This document shows positions 7,578 through 8,505 of a stretch of 8,505 nt of DNA, piece by piece. Source of the DNA: an uncultured beta proteobacterium. Its GTDB lineage: Bacteria; Pseudomonadota; Gammaproteobacteria; Burkholderiales; Rhodocyclaceae. The stretch lies in contig CAIYYE010000442.1 of assembly GCA_903930395.1 (NCBI GenBank), positions 1 through 8,505 of the forward strand, given 5' to 3'. The notes beneath the pieces were generated by a model that saw only the letters and a list, made by a program, of their open reading frames with translations, ran no database searches and was not told the origin of the DNA. Within the stretch, counting starts at the first letter, position 1. Every line of letters begins with the position of its first letter. A program made the translations under genes and the position numbers.

Positions 7578-7603
7578 AACAGGCTGCCATTTTAGTGCCT
7601 GTT
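7578..7603. repeat. 7-bp inverted repeat framing the rfaE2 -10 element
   Basis: AACAGGC (7578-7584) and GCCTGTT (7597-7603) are exact reverse complements with a 12-nt spacer. The spacer holds TAAAAT on the minus strand (7594-7589), the proposed -10. It could be an operator or a hairpin; no regulator family is recognised. Confidence 0.5.
7589..7594 (-). promoter_or_regulatory. Candidate -10 element of rfaE2
   Basis: TAAAAT on the minus strand matches the -10 consensus at five of six positions and would start transcription near 7582, about 24 nt before the ATG. The -35 region about 17 bp upstream is GC-rich with no good match, so the promoter is tentative. Confidence 0.4.
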
Positions 7604-7619
7604 GGCGGATGCTGGCGGA
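7603..7619. repeat. Short direct repeat TGGCGGA, 10-bp period
   Basis: TGGCGGA occurs at 7603-7609 and again at 7613-7619, one helical turn apart, in the divergent region between rfaE2 and the TatT gene and in the -20 to -40 zone of the proposed rfaE2 promoter. The spacing would suit side-by-side binding of a regulator, but seven bases repeated once can occur by chance. Confidence 0.35.
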
Positions 7620-7701
7620 CTCTCGTCGGGGCTGCCTGTCATCCCCATGTAACATCGGCTGGCTAGTGTGCGTGCCACGCCATCATCCCTACGGAATTCA
7701 C

Positions 7702-8505
7702 TTGCCCTCGTTCCGGCCCCGCACCCGCCAGACCTTCATTGTGCTCATTGTCGCCACCCTGCTGGTGGCCTGCTCGCCGCGCCAGATGGTGGTTGGCAGC
7801 ATTGCTGACGAACTGGCCGGACAGGCTCGGGCGAGCGAAAACGACCTCGATCTGGCCCGCGAGGCCAGCGCCTTCTATTTGAAACTTTCCGAGTCCGTGT
7901 TGCGCAGCGATCCGGGGCATCTCGCACTGGCCGAGTCGGTGGCGGGCGGGTTCACGCAATATGCCTATGCCTTCGTCGCTTTCGAGGCTGATCGCATCGA
8001 AGCTACGGATGCCCGGTCGGCCGAGCGTCTACGCGGCCGTGCCGCCCAGCTCTATCGCCGGGCTCATCGGCATGCGATGGCTGCGCTGGAAAAGGATAGC
8101 CCCGGCTTCACCAAAGCCCTGAGCGCGCCGGAAGCGGTCACGCCGACACTGCAGCCGGCCCAGGTTGGCCTCGCCTATTGGGCGGCAGCTTCGTGGGGCG
8201 GCTGGATTTCGCTGGCCAAGGATGATCCCGATGTGGTGGCCGATCTGCCGCAGGCGGTGCGCCTGACGCAGCTCGCCTGGCAGACCGATCCGGCCTGGGG
8301 GCAGGGGGCGCTGACCGGCTTGCTGGCAACCTTCGAAGCGGCGCGGCCGGGCGGAAACCAGAATCAGGCGCTGGCCTGGTTCGATCAGGCCATTGTCCAG
8401 GGCGGCGGCAGGAGTGCCGGGGCGTTGGTCGGCAAAGCTGAGGGTTATGCCCAGCCGACCGGTGACCGTGCCCTGTTCGAAAACCTCCTCAAGCAGGCCG
8501 TGGCC
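7702..8505 (+). CDS. TRAP transporter TatT component family lipoprotein, 3' end outside window
   Basis: The open frame runs to the right edge without a stop (268 codons). The N-terminus PSFRPRTRQTFIVLIVATLLVAC is a lipoprotein signal with lipobox LVAC and the cysteine at residue 24. The mature part is alpha-helical and rich in Ala, Leu and Trp: SIADELAGQARASENDLDLAREA near 32-54, FYLKLSESVLRSDPGH near 56-71, AERLRGRAAQLYRRAHRHAM near 109-128, and VGLAYWAAASWGGWISLAKDDPDVVADLP near 155-183. This fits the TatT family (Treponema pallidum Tp0956 type), a TPR-like trimeric lipoprotein that pairs with the TRAP solute receptor TatP. TatT-type partners are thought to handle hydrophobic ligands; the ligand here is unknown. 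Start: TTG at 7702 gives the best signal peptide, with a weak CGGA upstream; in-frame GTGs at 7672 and 7666 are alternatives. TRAP genes would be expected downstream but cannot be seen. Confidence 0.85.
   Translation, partial: MPSFRPRTRQTFIVLIVATLLVACSPRQMVVGSIADELAGQARASENDLDLAREASAFYLKLSESVLRSDPGHLALAESVAGGFTQYAYAFVAFEADRIEATDARSAERLRGRAAQLYRRAHRHAMAALEKDSPGFTKALSAPEAVTPTLQPAQVGLAYWAAASWGGWISLAKDDPDVVADLPQAVRLTQLAWQTDPAWGQGALTGLLATFEAARPGGNQNQALAWFDQAIVQGGGRSAGALVGKAEGYAQPTGDRALFENLLKQAVA

Noticed and set aside
7647..7652. ATG upstream of the TatT gene as a possible start
   Set aside because: It is out of frame with the lipoprotein and is followed immediately by TAA.
7663..7959. 98-codon minus-strand open frame over the TatT gene start
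   Set aside because: It lies opposite the lipoprotein signal peptide and mature start, with no domain or ribosome binding site.

Overview
The window is GC-rich bacterial DNA carrying eight ordinary protein genes, with no mobile element, CRISPR array, rRNA or tRNA that I can see. The gene set (UvrA, a YajR-like MFS protein with SSB directly behind it, an HDOD protein, Kup, a stand-alone RfaE2 heptose-phosphate adenylyltransferase and a TatT lipoprotein) suggests a Gram-negative betaproteobacterium. My best guess is Rhodocyclales (Dechloromonas/Azonexus-like). That placement is inference from protein flavour and gene order, not a database result.

Layout. The left end (1-1663, minus) is the N-terminal 554 codons of uvrA, which runs off the window. 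Upstream of it lies a strong LexA-box candidate (1727-1746). Next is a minus-strand lipoprotein gene with an NTF2-like domain (1761-2318). A divergent promoter region (2319-2485) separates it from the plus-strand MFS gene (2486-3724), which is followed after 2 nt by ssb (3727-4185). A terminator hairpin follows ssb. Then come an HDOD-domain gene (4251-5099) and, 59 nt later, kup (5159-7048). kup converges on minus-strand rfaE2 (7070-7558), and a perfect 9-bp inverted repeat contains both stop codons. rfaE2 is divergent from a tatT-type lipoprotein gene (7702 to the right edge, incomplete).

How the genes relate. uvrA (nucleotide excision repair) and ssb (single-strand binding) lie in opposite orientations and are adjacent and SOS-linked in enterobacteria; here a lipoprotein and an MFS gene lie between them, and the LexA box sits only on the uvrA side. 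Kup supplies potassium uptake. RfaE2 makes ADP-heptose precursor for the LPS core. TatT is a periplasmic lipoprotein normally paired with a TRAP transporter, whose other genes would be expected beyond the right edge.

No clearly new multi-gene system is visible. The points most worth a second look are regulatory: the LexA box overlapping the T-tract of a converted terminator-like region, two minus-strand promoters whose -10 lies in the 12-nt centre of a perfect inverted repeat, the terminator placed just before the HDOD ribosome binding site, and the symmetric stop-codon hairpin between kup and rfaE2.
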